Shown piece after piece: positions 21,052-31,606 of a DNA stretch of 64,000 nucleotides (positions within the stretch are counted from its first letter, which is position 1; each line of letters opens with the position of its first letter). The notes under the pieces were generated by a model. The model made no database searches, was not told where the DNA came from, and saw only the letters and a program-made list of their open reading frames with translations. The stretch covers positions 183,008-247,007 of the forward strand of contig NZ_JMPS01000069.1 in the NCBI RefSeq assembly GCF_000735455.1, read 5' to 3'. Source of the DNA: Yokenella regensburgei ATCC 49455. GTDB taxonomy: Bacteria; Pseudomonadota; Gammaproteobacteria; Enterobacterales; Enterobacteriaceae. The translations under genes were made by a program, and so were the position numbers.

Positions 21052-21728
21052 TGCACTTCCTGAATATGTTCTTCTTCGATATTTTCCCGTATATCGCCGG
21101 GACGGTGTTCCTGGTTGGCAGTTGGCTGCGCTATGACTATGGTCAGTATACCTGGCGCGCGGCTTCCAGCCAGATGCTGGATCGCAAAGGGATGAACCTG
21201 GCGTCCAACCTGTTCCATATCGGGATTTTAGGTATTTTTGCCGGTCACTTCCTTGGCATGCTGACGCCGCACTGGATGTACGAAGCGTGGCTGCCGATTG
21301 AAGTGAAGCAGAAGATGGCAATGATTGCCGGTGGCGCCTGCGGCGTGTTGACGCTGGTCGGTGGCCTGCTGCTGCTGAAACGTCGTCTGTTCAGCCCCCG
21401 CGTTCGCGCGACCACCACAACGGCGGATATCCTGATTCTGTCGCTGCTGATGGTGCAGTGCGCGCTGGGTCTGCTGACCATTCCGTTCTCGGCTCAGCAT
21501 ATGGATGGCAGTGAGATGATGAAGCTGGTGGGATGGGCACAGTCGGTGGTGACCTTCCGCGGCGGTGCCTCTGAGCATCTCGACGGCGTAGCGTTTATCT
21601 TCCGCCTGCACCTGGTGCTCGGGATGACGCTTTTCATTCTGTTCCCGTTCTCTCGCCTGGTGCATATCTGGAGCGTGCCGGTGGAATACCTGACGCGTAA
21701 ATACCAGGTGGTTCGTGCACGTCGCTAG
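21051..21728 (+). CDS. narI: Respiratory nitrate reductase A, gamma subunit (cytochrome b)
   Basis: 225 residues with five membrane helices. NarI anchors the complex in the inner membrane, oxidises quinol and carries two b-type hemes. Candidate heme-ligand histidines are in [16 protein letters not shown] (helix II) and in FRLHLVLGM and RLVHIWS (helix V). It is the last gene of narGHJI and is followed by a strong terminator. Confidence 0.98.
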   Translation: MHFLNMFFFDIFPYIAGTVFLVGSWLRYDYGQYTWRAASSQMLDRKGMNLASNLFHIGILGIFAGHFLGMLTPHWMYEAWLPIEVKQKMAMIAGGACGVLTLVGGLLLLKRRLFSPRVRATTTTADILILSLLMVQCALGLLTIPFSAQHMDGSEMMKLVGWAQSVVTFRGGASEHLDGVAFIFRLHLVLGMTLFILFPFSRLVHIWSVPVEYLTRKYQVVRARR

Positions 21729-21751
21729 CCGCGAATTGTCGACCGAAACAT

Positions 21752-21778
21752 AAACCCCGCGCTGCGGGGTTTTTTTTT
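21752..21778 (+). terminator. narGHJI terminator
   Basis: AAACCCCGC-GCT-GCGGGGTTT hairpin ending in a run of T, 23 bases behind narI. Confidence 0.92.
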
Positions 21779-21870
21779 GCCGGATGCGGCTTCGCCTTAT
21801 CCGGCCTACAGTTGGCGCTGATTTTTGATTTTTTATCTTTGTAGGCACGATAAGCGTAGCGCATCGGGCA
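21778..21870. repeat. Pair of REP (palindromic unit) sequences, BIME-like
   Basis: The first unit, 21778-21810, reads GCCGGATGCGGC then CGCCTTATCCGGCCTACA. The second, 21840-21870, is a divergent copy in inverse orientation (TGTAGGCACGATAAGCG and on to CATCGGGCA). Two head-to-head REP units around a 29-base spacer form a typical BIME. It sits between the convergent narI and tRNA-Tyr genes, where such elements may stabilise transcripts or bind gyrase or IHF. Confidence 0.85.
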
Positions 21871-21911
21871 AGAAGGTCGTTTTTATTGAGTGAGGTACTA
21901 CCAGGAGAAGA

Positions 21912-21996
<85 letters not shown>

Positions 21997-22031
21997 AGGG
22001 GTATTCATATTGTAGAGATGATGCTTAGAGA

Positions 22032-22116
<85 letters not shown>

Positions 22117-22169
22117 ACGGGGTAATGCTATTTGGTACTGGCCTGCTTCCTTCTCGGGAAGCGGGGCGC

Positions 22170-22197
22170 ATCATATCAAATGACGCGCCGCTGTAAA
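22170..22197 (-). promoter_or_regulatory. Promoter of the tRNA-Tyr pair
   Basis: Minus-strand -35 TTTACA (22192-22197) and -10 TATGAT (22170-22175) with 16 bases between, followed by a GC-rich discriminator GCGCCCC typical of stringently controlled stable-RNA promoters. The sequence closely resembles the known E. coli tyrT promoter. FIS sites would be expected just upstream (22200-22260). Confidence 0.85.
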
Positions 22198-22278
22198 GCA
22201 TTCCGTGAGTGAAAATGAGTTGATTGCGCGCTTTTTATGCGTAACGCGTTAAAGCTAATCAATTCATTTCGCAGAAGA

Positions 22279-23121
22279 TTAAAGAATGATCGTTCGATTG
22301 CCGTAAACAAACACGCGCTGCGCCAGAACCTGGTAGAGCGCACGGCTGAGGACGTTCTTTTCAACGTCACGTCCGGCACGCATCATATCGTCGGCGGTGT
22401 AGGTATGATCGACGTGAATAACATCCTGCATGATGATTGGACCTTCATCCAGGTTATCGTTCACGTAGTGCGCGGTGGCACCGATAATCTTCACTCCACG
22501 TTCGTAGGCCTGGTGGTACGGGCGTGCACCAATGAAGGCCGGCAAGAATGAGTGATGGATGTTGATAATCTTGTTCGGGAAGCGGGCGACAAATTCCGGC
22601 GTCAGGACGCGCATGTATTTCGCCAGCACCACGTAATCCGGCTGGTGGGCAGCAATAGCATCGGCCATCAATTGATCGTGTGCATCGCGGGTCAGACCTT
22701 CGTGGCTCACCAGTTCAAACGGAATATCAAAGCGCTCAACCAGCGAGCGCAGGGTATCGTGGTTGCCAATCACCGCCGCAATCTCAACGTCCAGACCGCC
22801 GTAGTTGGCCTTCATTAGCAGGTCGCCCAGGCAGTGTGCTTCTTTGGTGACCAGAATAACCACGCGACGACGACCGGCAGGCGTCAGCTCGCGCACTGAG
22901 CCTTCCGGCAGGGCGCCGTCGAGATCCGCAAGCAGGGTGGCATCATTAAAGATACCTTCGAGTTCGGTACGCATAAAGAAGCGCCCGGTGCGATGATCGA
23001 CAAATTCGTTGTTCTGCACGATGTTCAGCTCGTGCTTGTAACAAATGTTGGTAATACGTGCGATAAGGCCTTTTTGATCCGGGCAAATAGTGCGTAGTAC
23101 TTTACGTTGTAATGAATGCAT
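22279..23121 (-). CDS. purU: Formyltetrahydrofolate deformylase
   Basis: 280 residues, as in E. coli. PurU hydrolyses 10-formyl-tetrahydrofolate to formate and THF, balancing one-carbon pools and feeding formate to PurT. An N-terminal ACT domain (about 8-85) is the glycine/methionine-sensing part. The C-terminal formyltransferase-like domain shows NIHHSFLPAFIGARPYHQA with the catalytic Asn-His pair and the aspartate region LDEGPIIMQ. It is a single gene between the tRNA promoter and ychJ. Confidence 0.97.
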   Translation of the reverse strand: MHSLQRKVLRTICPDQKGLIARITNICYKHELNIVQNNEFVDHRTGRFFMRTELEGIFNDATLLADLDGALPEGSVRELTPAGRRRVVILVTKEAHCLGDLLMKANYGGLDVEIAAVIGNHDTLRSLVERFDIPFELVSHEGLTRDAHDQLMADAIAAHQPDYVVLAKYMRVLTPEFVARFPNKIINIHHSFLPAFIGARPYHQAYERGVKIIGATAHYVNDNLDEGPIIMQDVIHVDHTYTADDMMRAGRDVEKNVLSRALYQVLAQRVFVYGNRTIIL

Positions 23122-23175
23122 TGCAGGGCAAATCCTGTTGGTGTTGTTTGCTGTTTCTGACGGCGGCAGCCTTGA

Positions 23176-23631
23176 TTAGCCGCAGCACTTTTTAAATTTT
23201 TTACCCGAGCCACAAGGACAGGGGTCATTTCGGCCGATTAACGGGCGTGTACCATCAATATAATACCACTGGCCGTTTTCATTTAAGAATCTTGAACGCT
23301 CGATGATGGCTCCGGAATGGTTATCGTCGCGAAAACGTGCCACGAAGCTGACATAACCTTCCCCGGGGTGGCGACCCGCTTCCTCGGCGAAAACGGTCAG
23401 CCCCAGCCATTCGGTGCCGGCAAAACCGCTGGCGATTTCGTTTCTTAATGTTTCGGTACGGCAGGAGGGATGCCAGGTTTTGACGAGATAATCTGCATCT
23501 TTCATCACAAAAGCGCAGTATCGTGAGCGCATAAGTTGTGACGGCTCCGGCGCAAGCTGAGCACCAGACAGATATCGCTGGCAACATAAGCTATACTCCT
23601 GAGCGCTGCCACAAGGGCATAGTTGTGACAA
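23176..23631 (-). CDS. ychJ: YchJ family protein with two SEC-C zinc motifs
   Basis: A TTG at 23631 is taken as start, because GGGAGG stands five bases upstream and the product then begins LSQLCPCGS like E. coli YchJ; this gives 151 residues. An in-frame upstream ATG would add 14 unrelated residues. SEC-C motifs (CxCxSxxxxxxCC) occur at both ends: [13 protein letters not shown] near the N-terminus and [13 protein letters not shown] at the end. They flank an NTF2-like domain. The function is unknown. Confidence 0.9.
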   Translation of the reverse strand: MSQLCPCGSAQEYSLCCQRYLSGAQLAPEPSQLMRSRYCAFVMKDADYLVKTWHPSCRTETLRNEIASGFAGTEWLGLTVFAEEAGRHPGEGYVSFVARFRDDNHSGAIIERSRFLNENGQWYYIDGTRPLIGRNDPCPCGSGKKFKKCCG

Positions 23632-23744
23632 AGTTGCCTCCCCGGAACTCGATAAAAACGCGCGGTTGCGCAAAGTGGCACTATGTTAACTGAGCCGTGG
23701 CGATGTTGCTACGTCCCGAGACGAGAGGATGTCCATCTGTACGC

Positions 23745-24650
23745 ATGAGAAAGGTTAAAATTGGTCTGGCGTTAGGATCCGGTGCGGCACGAGGGTGGTC
23801 GCATATCGGCGTGATTAAGGCTCTGCAGAAAATGGGGATTGAGCCCGACATCGTAGCGGGATGCTCCATCGGTTCGCTGGTTGGTGCTGCGTACGCGTGT
23901 AACCGGACTTCCGAACTGGAAGAGTGGGTGTGTTCCTTCAGCTATTGGGACGTACTGCGTCTCATGGATCTCTCCTGGCGGCGCGGTGGTTTGCTCCGCG
24001 GAGAGCGCGTCTTCTCGCAGTACCGTAAAGTGATGCCCGTTGACGATATCGATAGCTGTCAGCGCCGTTTTGCCGCCGTCGCGACGAATCTGAGCACCGG
24101 TCGCGAACTGTGGTTCACCGAAGGTGACCTTCACACCGCCGTTCGTGCCTCCTGCAGTATTCCTGGTTTAATGTCCCCCGTGATGCATAACGGCTACTGG
24201 CTGGTCGATGGCGGTGTAGTAAACCCGGTACCGGTATCACTGACTCGTGCTCTGGGTGCCGATATCGTGATTGCCGTTGACCTCCAGCATGACGCCCATC
24301 TGATGCAGCAGGATTTACTCTCAGTTAGCGCCCCCTCGGCGGCAGAAGAAGAAAATGAACCCCAGTCCTGGCGAGAGCGCTTCCGCGCACGTATGGGGCG
24401 GATGACCTCGCAGCGAACGGCTCCTACGCCGACGGCAATGGAGATCATGACCACCTCAATCCAGGTGCTGGAAAACCGGCTGAAGCGAAACCGAATGGCG
24501 GGTGACCCGCCGGATATTCTGCTACAGCCTTATTGTCCGCAAATATCCACGCTCGACTTCCATCGCGCCTCCTCCGCTATTGCGGCAGGCGAGCTGGCCG
24601 TTGAGAAAAAGATGGATGAACTGTTACCACTGGTTCGTACGGACGTTTAA
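23745..24650 (+). CDS. rssA: Patatin-like phospholipase family protein RssA
   Basis: The ATG at 23745 (MRKVKIGLALGSGAARG) gives 301 residues, the E. coli length; the frame is open 48 bases further up without family support. Patatin-type hydrolase motifs are complete: oxyanion hole GSGAARG, nucleophile Ser in GCSIGS, and catalytic Asp in VDGGV. RssA shares an operon with rssB in E. coli; its substrate is unknown. It is transcribed divergently from ychJ. Confidence 0.94.
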   Translation: MRKVKIGLALGSGAARGWSHIGVIKALQKMGIEPDIVAGCSIGSLVGAAYACNRTSELEEWVCSFSYWDVLRLMDLSWRRGGLLRGERVFSQYRKVMPVDDIDSCQRRFAAVATNLSTGRELWFTEGDLHTAVRASCSIPGLMSPVMHNGYWLVDGGVVNPVPVSLTRALGADIVIAVDLQHDAHLMQQDLLSVSAPSAAEEENEPQSWRERFRARMGRMTSQRTAPTPTAMEIMTTSIQVLENRLKRNRMAGDPPDILLQPYCPQISTLDFHRASSAIAAGELAVEKKMDELLPLVRTDV

Positions 24651-24737
24651 ACCTTTTAGATTACTTCAGCAAATTCTGACAGGCGATACCGCGGATAGCA
24701 TGCCACTATTTAACTATCGTCAGCCAGGGGAGATATC

Positions 24738-25751
24738 ATGACGCAGCCATTGGCGGGAAAACTGATTCTGATAGTCGAAGACGAACCTGTTTTCCGGACT
24801 CTACTGGAATCATGGCTTTCATCTCTGGGTGCGACAACCGCCCAGGCAGAAGATGGCCTCGAGGCCGTTGCAAAACTAACAAGCCTCAAACCTGACCTGA
24901 TGATCTGTGATATCGCGATGCCGCGTATGAACGGTCTGGAACTGGTAGAGCAGTTGCGTAACGAAGGCAACACGCTGCCGATTCTGGTGATTTCGGCGAC
25001 CGAAAATATGGCTGATATTGCCCGCGCGCTGCGCCTGGGCGTTCAGGATGTTCTGCTAAAACCCGTCAGAGACTTCGACCGGCTACGTGAGACGGTGTTT
25101 GCCTGCCTCTATCCCAACATGTTTAATTCCCGCGTTGAGGAAGAAGAACGCTTATTCGAAGACTGGGATGCGCTGGTCAGCAATCCCAGTGCGGCGGCGA
25201 AACTGCTGCAGGAACTGCAGCCACCGGTGCAGCAGGAAATATCAAAATGTCGTATTAACTATCGCCAGCTGGTTTCCGCCGATAAGCCGGGGTTGGTTCT
25301 GGACATCGCACCGCTTTCAGAGCATGACCTGGCATTTTATTGCCTTGATGTCACCCGGGCAGGTGATAACGGTGTGCTGGCGGCGTTGTTATTACGTGCA
25401 CTATTTAATGGCTTGCTGCAGGAGCAGCTTTCGCACCAGCGTCAGCGCTTGCCGGAAATGGGCAACTTATTGAAGCAGGTCAATCAATTACTACGCCAGG
25501 CCAATTTACCCGGCCAGTTCCCTCTGCTGGTGGGTTATTACCACAGTGGACTAAAAAACCTGATTCTGGTATCGGCGGGGCTCAATGGCACTCTCAATAC
25601 CGGGGAGCACCAAATACAAATCAGTAATGGTGTCCCTCTGGGGACTTTAGGTAATACTTACCTTAATCAAATTAGCCAACGTTGTGTTTCCTGGCAGTGC
25701 CAAATTTGGGGGGCCGGGGGGCGTTTACGGTTAATGTTGTCTGCTGAGTGA
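24738..25751 (+). CDS. rssB: RpoS adaptor and response regulator RssB
   Basis: 337 residues, as in E. coli. The N-terminal receiver domain carries Asp58 (LMICDIAMPRMNG). The C-terminal half is a degenerate PP2C-like phosphatase domain. RssB delivers the stationary-phase sigma factor RpoS to the ClpXP protease and is blocked by anti-adaptors (Ira proteins) during stress. It follows rssA by 87 bases. Confidence 0.97.
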   Translation: MTQPLAGKLILIVEDEPVFRTLLESWLSSLGATTAQAEDGLEAVAKLTSLKPDLMICDIAMPRMNGLELVEQLRNEGNTLPILVISATENMADIARALRLGVQDVLLKPVRDFDRLRETVFACLYPNMFNSRVEEEERLFEDWDALVSNPSAAAKLLQELQPPVQQEISKCRINYRQLVSADKPGLVLDIAPLSEHDLAFYCLDVTRAGDNGVLAALLLRALFNGLLQEQLSHQRQRLPEMGNLLKQVNQLLRQANLPGQFPLLVGYYHSGLKNLILVSAGLNGTLNTGEHQIQISNGVPLGTLGNTYLNQISQRCVSWQCQIWGAGGRLRLMLSAE

Positions 25752-25946
25752 GCAATCGGTGCGTAAGCACGTAATAGCCTTACCCCTAAATCTTACGCAG
25801 TGATACTATCCGTGCGGTTATGCGTATAAATCCTAATTCAAGGCTGGCGCGTCCTTTTCAGACCTGGCATATGTGATGGTACTGATATACTCAACGCGTT
25901 ATTAATAACGAGCACGTTCAAAGTTTGAACAGTTCAGGAGATTTCA

Positions 25947-26846
25947 ATGGCTGCCCAAAATTCTAAAGTCAGAAAGGCCGTTATCCCGGTAGCGGGATTA
26001 GGTACCCGGATGTTGCCCGCCACCAAGGCGATTCCGAAGGAAATGTTGCCGCTGGTGGATAAACCGTTAATTCAATATGTCGTTAATGAATGTATTGCAG
26101 CCGGCATTACTGAAATTGTACTGGTAACGCACTCTTCTAAAAACTCCATCGAAAACCATTTCGATACCAGCTTTGAACTTGAAGCGATGCTGGAGAAGCG
26201 TGTTAAACGTCAGCTGCTGGAAGAGGTGCAGTCTATCTGTCCGCCTCACGTGACTATTATGCAGGTGCGTCAGGGTCTGGCAAAAGGTCTGGGCCACGCA
26301 GTACTGTGTGCGCATCCTGTCGTGGGCGATGAGCCAGTTGCGGTCATTCTGCCGGACGTGATTCTGGATGAGTATGAATCCGATCTGTCACGCGATAACC
26401 TGGCCGATATGATTAAGCGCTTTGATGAAACCGGCGCCAGCCAGATCATGGTTGAACCAGTTGCCGACGTCACCGCCTATGGTGTGGTTGACTGCAAAGG
26501 CCAGCCGCTGGCACCGGGCGAAAGCGTTCCGATGGTTGGCGTCGTTGAGAAGCCGAAAGCTGACGTAGCGCCGTCTAACCTCGCCGTGGTGGGACGTTAT
26601 GTGCTGGGCGCGGACATCTGGCCGCTGCTGGCGAAAACGCCTCCGGGAGCGGGTGATGAAATTCAGTTAACCGATGCTATTGATATGCTGATCGATAAAG
26701 AAACCGTCGAAGCCTATCACATGAAAGGTAAAAGCCACGACTGTGGTAATAAGCTCGGTTACATGCAGGCCTTTGTTGAATATGGTATTCGCCATAATTC
26801 CCTGGGCGAAGATTTCAAAGCATGGCTGAAAAAAGCGATTGCTTAA
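25947..26846 (+). CDS. galU: UTP-glucose-1-phosphate uridylyltransferase
   Basis: 299 residues. GalU makes UDP-glucose for galactose use, LPS core, trehalose and osmoregulated glucans. The nucleotidyltransferase signature is at residues 14-30 ([18 protein letters not shown]), with LPDV near residue 134 as the metal-binding region. Only the extreme C-terminus (AWLKKAIA) differs from the E. coli end and is about three residues shorter. A ribosome site AGGAG stands 9 bases before the ATG. Confidence 0.97.
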   Translation: MAAQNSKVRKAVIPVAGLGTRMLPATKAIPKEMLPLVDKPLIQYVVNECIAAGITEIVLVTHSSKNSIENHFDTSFELEAMLEKRVKRQLLEEVQSICPPHVTIMQVRQGLAKGLGHAVLCAHPVVGDEPVAVILPDVILDEYESDLSRDNLADMIKRFDETGASQIMVEPVADVTAYGVVDCKGQPLAPGESVPMVGVVEKPKADVAPSNLAVVGRYVLGADIWPLLAKTPPGAGDEIQLTDAIDMLIDKETVEAYHMKGKSHDCGNKLGYMQAFVEYGIRHNSLGEDFKAWLKKAIA

Positions 26847-26866
26847 TCCGCTACTGAGCTGACTTT

Positions 26867-26891
26867 AAACCGGGGTTATCCCCGGTTTTTT
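26867..26891 (+). terminator. galU terminator
   Basis: AACCGGGG-TTAT-CCCCGGTT hairpin followed by T-run, 20 bases after the galU stop. Confidence 0.9.
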
Positions 26892-26927
26892 ATTACCTGA
26901 AAAACAGGAAAATCCGATACTACAGGC

Positions 26928-26954
26928 AAAAAAAATCCCGCCGAAGCGGGATTT
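26928..26954 (-). terminator. hns terminator
   Basis: Minus strand AATCCCGC-TTCG-GCGGGATT followed by T8, 17 bases behind the hns stop. Confidence 0.88.
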
Positions 26955-26970
26955 CTGAAGACGTAATGGA

Positions 26971-27384
26971 TTAGTCTTTGATCAGGAAATCGTCGAGGGA
27001 TTTGCCTTTCTCATCCATTGCTTTTTTGATGACAGCTGGCGTACGACCCTGACCAGTCCAGGTTTTGGTTTCGCCGTTTTCGTCAACGTAGCTATATTTA
27101 GCCGGGCGAGCAGCACGCTTTGCTTTAGTACCGGTTTTAGCGGCAGCCATGCTGTTCAGCAGTTCGTTCGGATCGATACCGTCAGCAATCAGCATTTCGC
27201 GATATTGCTGCAGCTTACGGGTACGTTCTTCAACTTCAGCTGCTGCAGCGCTTTCTTCTTCACGGCGCTCATTCACAACAACTTCTAATTTCTCCAGCAT
27301 TTCTTCCAGCGTTTCAAGGGTACATTCTCTTGCCTGCGCACGAAGAGTACGGATGTTGTTCAGAATTTTAAGTGCTTCGCTCAT
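26971..27384 (-). CDS. hns: Nucleoid-associated silencer H-NS
   Basis: 137 residues, standard. The N-terminal coiled-coil oligomerisation domain covers about 1-83. A flexible linker ([14 protein letters not shown]) leads to the DNA-binding domain with the AT-hook-like TWTGQGRTP core. H-NS silences AT-rich, often horizontally acquired DNA. It sits opposite galU, as in E. coli. The AT-rich upstream gap is consistent with autorepression. Confidence 0.98.
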   Translation of the reverse strand: MSEALKILNNIRTLRAQARECTLETLEEMLEKLEVVVNERREEESAAAAEVEERTRKLQQYREMLIADGIDPNELLNSMAAAKTGTKAKRAARPAKYSYVDENGETKTWTGQGRTPAVIKKAMDEKGKSLDDFLIKD

Positions 27385-27953
27385 TGTAGTAATCTCAAAC
27401 TTATATTGTGGGGTGGTTTGTTGAAGTAATAATAGAGCGATATTTTCGGATGTGCAATAGGGAACAATGTAAGTAATACAAAATTACGTGTTATTTACCT
27501 TCATTTATAATTTGTAGAAGTTAAATTTCCGGGGTGGCTCACAACATAAGCCTTTATTACTGGCTGGATACCAGGGGGTGAAAACCCACGGAAAGTATGA
27601 TTTTTCCGCACACAAAGCCTATGGAATTATGCGTTCTCTGGATAAATATCAGCCTTAAGTATTAGAGAAATGACTTATCCTTGAGGTTTCCTGAGATATT
27701 AGGATCTAAATCATCACTTAGGTAAATCACCGGACAAATGGCGCAGATTCTCGTGTTTACGTCATTTTTTGATAAAACAGACAAAGGATAACCCTGGGTC
27801 AGGAAGTGTTATTAGTGATTAGCGGTGCTGAATCATCTATGGGGCAGGGACCGGCTTTAGCAATGAAACCGCAGCGCATTACCACTGTTATCTTTACGGA
27901 ATATGGTACACTTCGCGCCGTGATAAAACACTTTGATTGGGGTTACGCAGCCA
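27385..27953. other. 569-base intergenic region between hns and tdk
   Basis: AT-rich spacer between divergent hns and tdk, containing both promoter regions. A -10-like TACACT lies in ATGGTACACT about 45 bases before tdk. ORFs here are short and lack ribosome sites or coding bias, so I call no gene. Confidence 0.6.
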
Positions 27954-28583
27954 ATGGCACAACTTTATTTTTACTATTCAGCAATGAACGCCGGTAAGTC
28001 GACTGCGCTGTTACAGTCTTCCTACAATTACCAGGAACGCGGGATGCGGGTGATGGTATATACGGCTGAAATTGATAACCGCTATGGTTCGGGCAAGGTG
28101 AGCTCGAGAATAGGCCTGTCGTCCCCTGCTAAGCTCTTTAACCAGCACTCCTCGCTGTATACCGAGATTAAAGAAGAACACTGCCAGGAGACGATACACT
28201 GCGTTCTTGTCGATGAGAGTCAGTTCCTGACCCGTCAGCAGGTCTATGAATTATCAGAGGTTGTTGATGAGCTGGATATTCCGGTGCTGTGCTATGGCTT
28301 AAGAACCGATTTCCGTGGTGAGCTTTTTAGCGGCAGCCAATATTTGCTGGCATGGTCAGATAAGCTGGTTGAATTAAAGACTATTTGTTTCTGCGGTCGT
28401 AAGGCGAGCCAGGTATTACGTCTCGATCAGTCCGGGCGTCCTTTCAATGAGGGGGAGCAGGTCGTGATTGGTGGCAATGAACGTTATGTGTCTGTTTGCC
28501 GTAAGCATTATAAAGATGCGTTAGCGGAAGGCTCTTTGACCCGAATTCAGGAACAACACTGCCATAAACGGCAGGGTAAATAA
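27954..28583 (+). CDS. tdk: Thymidine kinase
   Basis: The ATG at 27954 with GGGG upstream gives 209 residues beginning [17 protein letters not shown], whose P-loop is at residues 8-18. Tdk phosphorylates thymidine to dTMP in the salvage pathway. The DESQFL motif (Walker B-like; E. coli has DECQFL) and the zinc-binding cysteines (ICFCGRKA and later CRKH) are present. The frame extends 21 bases upstream without support. The C-terminus is slightly longer than in E. coli. Confidence 0.96.
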   Translation: MAQLYFYYSAMNAGKSTALLQSSYNYQERGMRVMVYTAEIDNRYGSGKVSSRIGLSSPAKLFNQHSSLYTEIKEEHCQETIHCVLVDESQFLTRQQVYELSEVVDELDIPVLCYGLRTDFRGELFSGSQYLLAWSDKLVELKTICFCGRKASQVLRLDQSGRPFNEGEQVVIGGNERYVSVCRKHYKDALAEGSLTRIQEQHCHKRQGK

Positions 28584-28633
28584 TAACGAAATCTCGTTGT
28601 TTTTATTTAAATATCAATGTTATATCCAGACAT

Positions 28634-28665
28634 AAAAAAAGCCCCATCTGCTGATGGGGCTTTTT
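28634..28665. terminator. Bidirectional terminator between tdk and adhE
   Basis: AAAAAGCCCCATC / GATGGGGCTTTTT hairpin between convergent stop codons. Confidence 0.92.
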
Positions 28666-28688
28666 GTTTCAACGAGATAACCTGCTAA

Positions 28689-31370
28689 TTAAGCGGTTTT
28701 CTTCGCTTTTTTCTCAGTCTTAGCTGGTGCAGCGGCTTCTTTCTTTTCTGCCACTACCGCGCCTTCAACGAAAGGACGGCCATAGTAGGTATCCAGCAGG
28801 ATCTGTTTCAGTTCAGAAATCAGCGGGTAGCGCGGGTTAGCGCCGGTGCACTGGTCGTCAAACGCGTCTTCAGACAGTTTGTCAACGTGTGCCAGGAAGT
28901 CAGCTTCCTGAACGCCAGCTTCGCGGATAGACTTAGGAATACCCAGCTCAGCTTTGATCTCTTCCAGCCAGCCCAGCAGTTTCTCAATCTTCGCAGCAGT
29001 ACGGTCGCCCGGTGCGCTCAGACCCAGATGGTCAGCGATTTCAGCGTAACGACGACGTGCCTGCGGACGGTCGTACTGGCTGAATGCAGTCTGCTTGGTC
29101 GGGTTGTCATTCGCGTTATAGCGGATAACGTTGGAGATCAGCAGGGCGTTCGCCAGACCGTGCGGAATGTGGAACTGGGAGCCCAGTTTGTGTGCCATGG
29201 AGTGACATACACCGAGGAAGGCGTTCGCAAACGCGATACCGGCGATAGTCGCAGCACTGTGAACACGTTCACGAGCAACCGGGTTTTTCGCACCTTCGTT
29301 ATAAGACGCTGGCAGGTTTTCTTTCAGCAGTTTCAGAGCCTGCAGAGCCTGACCGTCAGAGAACTCAGAAGCCAGTACAGAAACGTAGGCTTCCAGTGCG
29401 TGAGTTACCGCATCCAGACCACCGAAAGCACACAGTGACTTCGGCATATCCATCACCAGGTTCGCATCGACAATCGCCATATCCGGAGTCAGCGCGTAGT
29501 CTGCCAGCGGGTATTTCTGGCCGGTTGCGTCGTCAGTCACTACCGCGAATGGGGTAACTTCAGAACCGGTACCGGAAGTGGTGGTGACAGCGATCATTTT
29601 CGCTTTCACGCCCATTTTCGGGAACTTGTAGATACGTTTACGGATATCCATAAAGCGCAGAGCGAGTTCTTCGAAGTGGGTTTCCGGATGTTCGTACATG
29701 ACCCACATGATTTTCGCGGCGTCCATCGGGGAACCACCGCCCAGGGCGATGATAACGTCCGGCTTGAAGGAGTTCGCCAGCTCGGCACCTTTACGTACTA
29801 CGCTCAGGGTTGGGTCAGCTTCTACTTCGAAGAAGACTTCAGTTTCTACGCCTGACGCTTTCAGTACAGAAGTGATCTGGTCTGCATAGCCGTTGTTGAA
29901 CAGGAAACGGTCGGTCACGATCAGCGCACGTTTGTGACCATCGGTAATCACTTCGTCCAGCGCGATTGGCAGTGAGCCACGGCGGAAGTAGATAGATTTC
30001 GGAAGTTTGTGCCACAACATGTTTTCAGCTCGCTTAGCAACGGTTTTCTTGTTGATCAGATGTTTCGGACCAACGTTTTCAGAGATGGAGTTACCACCCC
30101 ATGAACCACAACCCAGAGTCAGGGAAGGTGCGAGTTTGAAGTTATACAGGTCACCGATACCACCCTGAGAAGCCGGGGTGTTAATCAGGATACGTGCGGT
30201 TTTCATCATCTGGCCGAAGTAAGCCACGCGCTCCGGCTGGTTGTCCTGGTCGGTGTACAGGCAAGAGGTATGACCGATACCGCCCATAGCAACCAGTTTC
30301 TCAGCTTTGTCTACCGCGTCTTCGAAGTCTTTCGCGCGATACATCGCAAGCGTCGGAGACAGTTTTTCGTGGGCAAACGGCTCGCTTTCATCAACCAGTT
30401 TCACTTCACCAATCAGAATCTTGGTGGTTTCCGGTACAGAGAAGCCTGCCAGTTCGGCGATTTTGTGTGCCGGCTGACCAACGATAGCGGCGTTCAGCGC
30501 GCCATTTTTCAGGATGATGTCCTGAACGGCTTTCAGCTCTTTACCCTGCAGCATGTAGCCGCCGTGGGTTGCAAAGCGTTCGCGTACGGCATTGTAGACG
30601 GAGTCGACAACCACAACGGACTGCTCAGAAGCACAGATAACGCCGTTATCGAAGGTTTTGGACATCAGTACAGAAGCGACTGCACGCTTGATGTCAGCGG
30701 TTTCATCAATAACAACCGGCGTGTTACCAGCACCTACACCGATAGCAGGTTTACCGGAGCTGTAAGCCGCTTTAACCATACCTGGACCACCGGTCGCGAG
30801 GATCAGGTTGATGTCCGGGTGATGCATCAGCGCGTTGGACAGTTCAACGGAAGGTTGATCGATCCAGCCAATCAGGTCTTTCGGCGCACCAGCAGCGATA
30901 GCTGCCTGCAGAACGATATCTGCGGCTTTGTTGGTTGCGTCTTTCGCACGTGGGTGCGGAGAGAAGATGATGGCGTTGCGTGTCTTCAGGCTGATAAGAG
31001 ACTTGAAGATAGCGGTGGAAGTTGGGTTAGTGGTTGGTACGATACCGCAGATGATACCAATCGGTTCAGCGATGGTGATAGTCCCGAAAGTGTCGTCTTC
31101 AGACAGAACACCGCAGGTCTTTTCATCTTTATAGGCGTTATAGATGTATTCGGAGGCAAAGTGGTTTTTGATGACTTTATCTTCGACGATACCCATGCCG
31201 GATTCGGCTACGGCCATCTTAGCGAGTGGGATTCGAGCATCTGCAGCAGCCAGAGCGGCAGCGCGGAAAATCTTATCGACTTGTTCTTGAGTGAAACTGG
31301 CATATTCACGCTGGGCTTTTTTTACGCGCTCGACGAGTGCGTTAAGTTCAGCGACATTAGTAACAGCCAT
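28689..31370 (-). CDS. adhE: Bifunctional aldehyde-alcohol dehydrogenase AdhE
   Basis: 893 residues. The N-terminal CoA-acylating acetaldehyde dehydrogenase domain (about 1-440) has the catalytic Cys in DNGVICASEQ. The C-terminal iron-dependent alcohol dehydrogenase domain (about 450-870) has NAD-binding GGGSPMDAAK and iron-ligand histidines in HALEAYVS, CHSMAHKLGSQFHIPHG. It converts acetyl-CoA to ethanol with two NADH during fermentation and forms spirosomes. The C-terminal tail is rich in Ala and Lys. AGGAGA precedes the ATG. Confidence 0.98.
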   Translation of the reverse strand: MAVTNVAELNALVERVKKAQREYASFTQEQVDKIFRAAALAAADARIPLAKMAVAESGMGIVEDKVIKNHFASEYIYNAYKDEKTCGVLSEDDTFGTITIAEPIGIICGIVPTTNPTSTAIFKSLISLKTRNAIIFSPHPRAKDATNKAADIVLQAAIAAGAPKDLIGWIDQPSVELSNALMHHPDINLILATGGPGMVKAAYSSGKPAIGVGAGNTPVVIDETADIKRAVASVLMSKTFDNGVICASEQSVVVVDSVYNAVRERFATHGGYMLQGKELKAVQDIILKNGALNAAIVGQPAHKIAELAGFSVPETTKILIGEVKLVDESEPFAHEKLSPTLAMYRAKDFEDAVDKAEKLVAMGGIGHTSCLYTDQDNQPERVAYFGQMMKTARILINTPASQGGIGDLYNFKLAPSLTLGCGSWGGNSISENVGPKHLINKKTVAKRAENMLWHKLPKSIYFRRGSLPIALDEVITDGHKRALIVTDRFLFNNGYADQITSVLKASGVETEVFFEVEADPTLSVVRKGAELANSFKPDVIIALGGGSPMDAAKIMWVMYEHPETHFEELALRFMDIRKRIYKFPKMGVKAKMIAVTTTSGTGSEVTPFAVVTDDATGQKYPLADYALTPDMAIVDANLVMDMPKSLCAFGGLDAVTHALEAYVSVLASEFSDGQALQALKLLKENLPASYNEGAKNPVARERVHSAATIAGIAFANAFLGVCHSMAHKLGSQFHIPHGLANALLISNVIRYNANDNPTKQTAFSQYDRPQARRRYAEIADHLGLSAPGDRTAAKIEKLLGWLEEIKAELGIPKSIREAGVQEADFLAHVDKLSEDAFDDQCTGANPRYPLISELKQILLDTYYGRPFVEGAVVAEKKEAAAPAKTEKKAKKTA

Positions 31371-31592
31371 AATGCTCTCCTGATAATGTTAAACTTTTTT
31401 AGTAAATCAGCTGCACGCTAAGTCAGTATAGACATCGTGTCGCAGCTTGCGTAAGTGCCAATGAAACAACAGGTTACTTACGATCCCGATTCACTGATTT
31501 ACTGAAAGAGCCTCACTTCAGGCACCTCCAGAAGAGGGGGTGATACTCTCTGGGGGTGTCAGCAAGATTACTCACTTCTGAGTAGGAATTAC

Positions 31593-31606
31593 GTGATCTA
31601 AATCAA
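31593..31606. promoter_or_regulatory. FNR-like site in the adhE-ychE gap
   Basis: GTGATCTAAATCAA matches TTGAT-N4-ATCAA at nine of ten positions, about 225 bases upstream of adhE. The 479-base gap between adhE and ychE (31371-31849) otherwise holds the long AT-rich adhE leader and promoter region and no ORF I would call. Confidence 0.4.

Noticed and set aside
27806..27997. 63-codon ORF running into tdk
   Set aside because: Overlaps the tdk start in another frame and the tdk promoter; no family resemblance.
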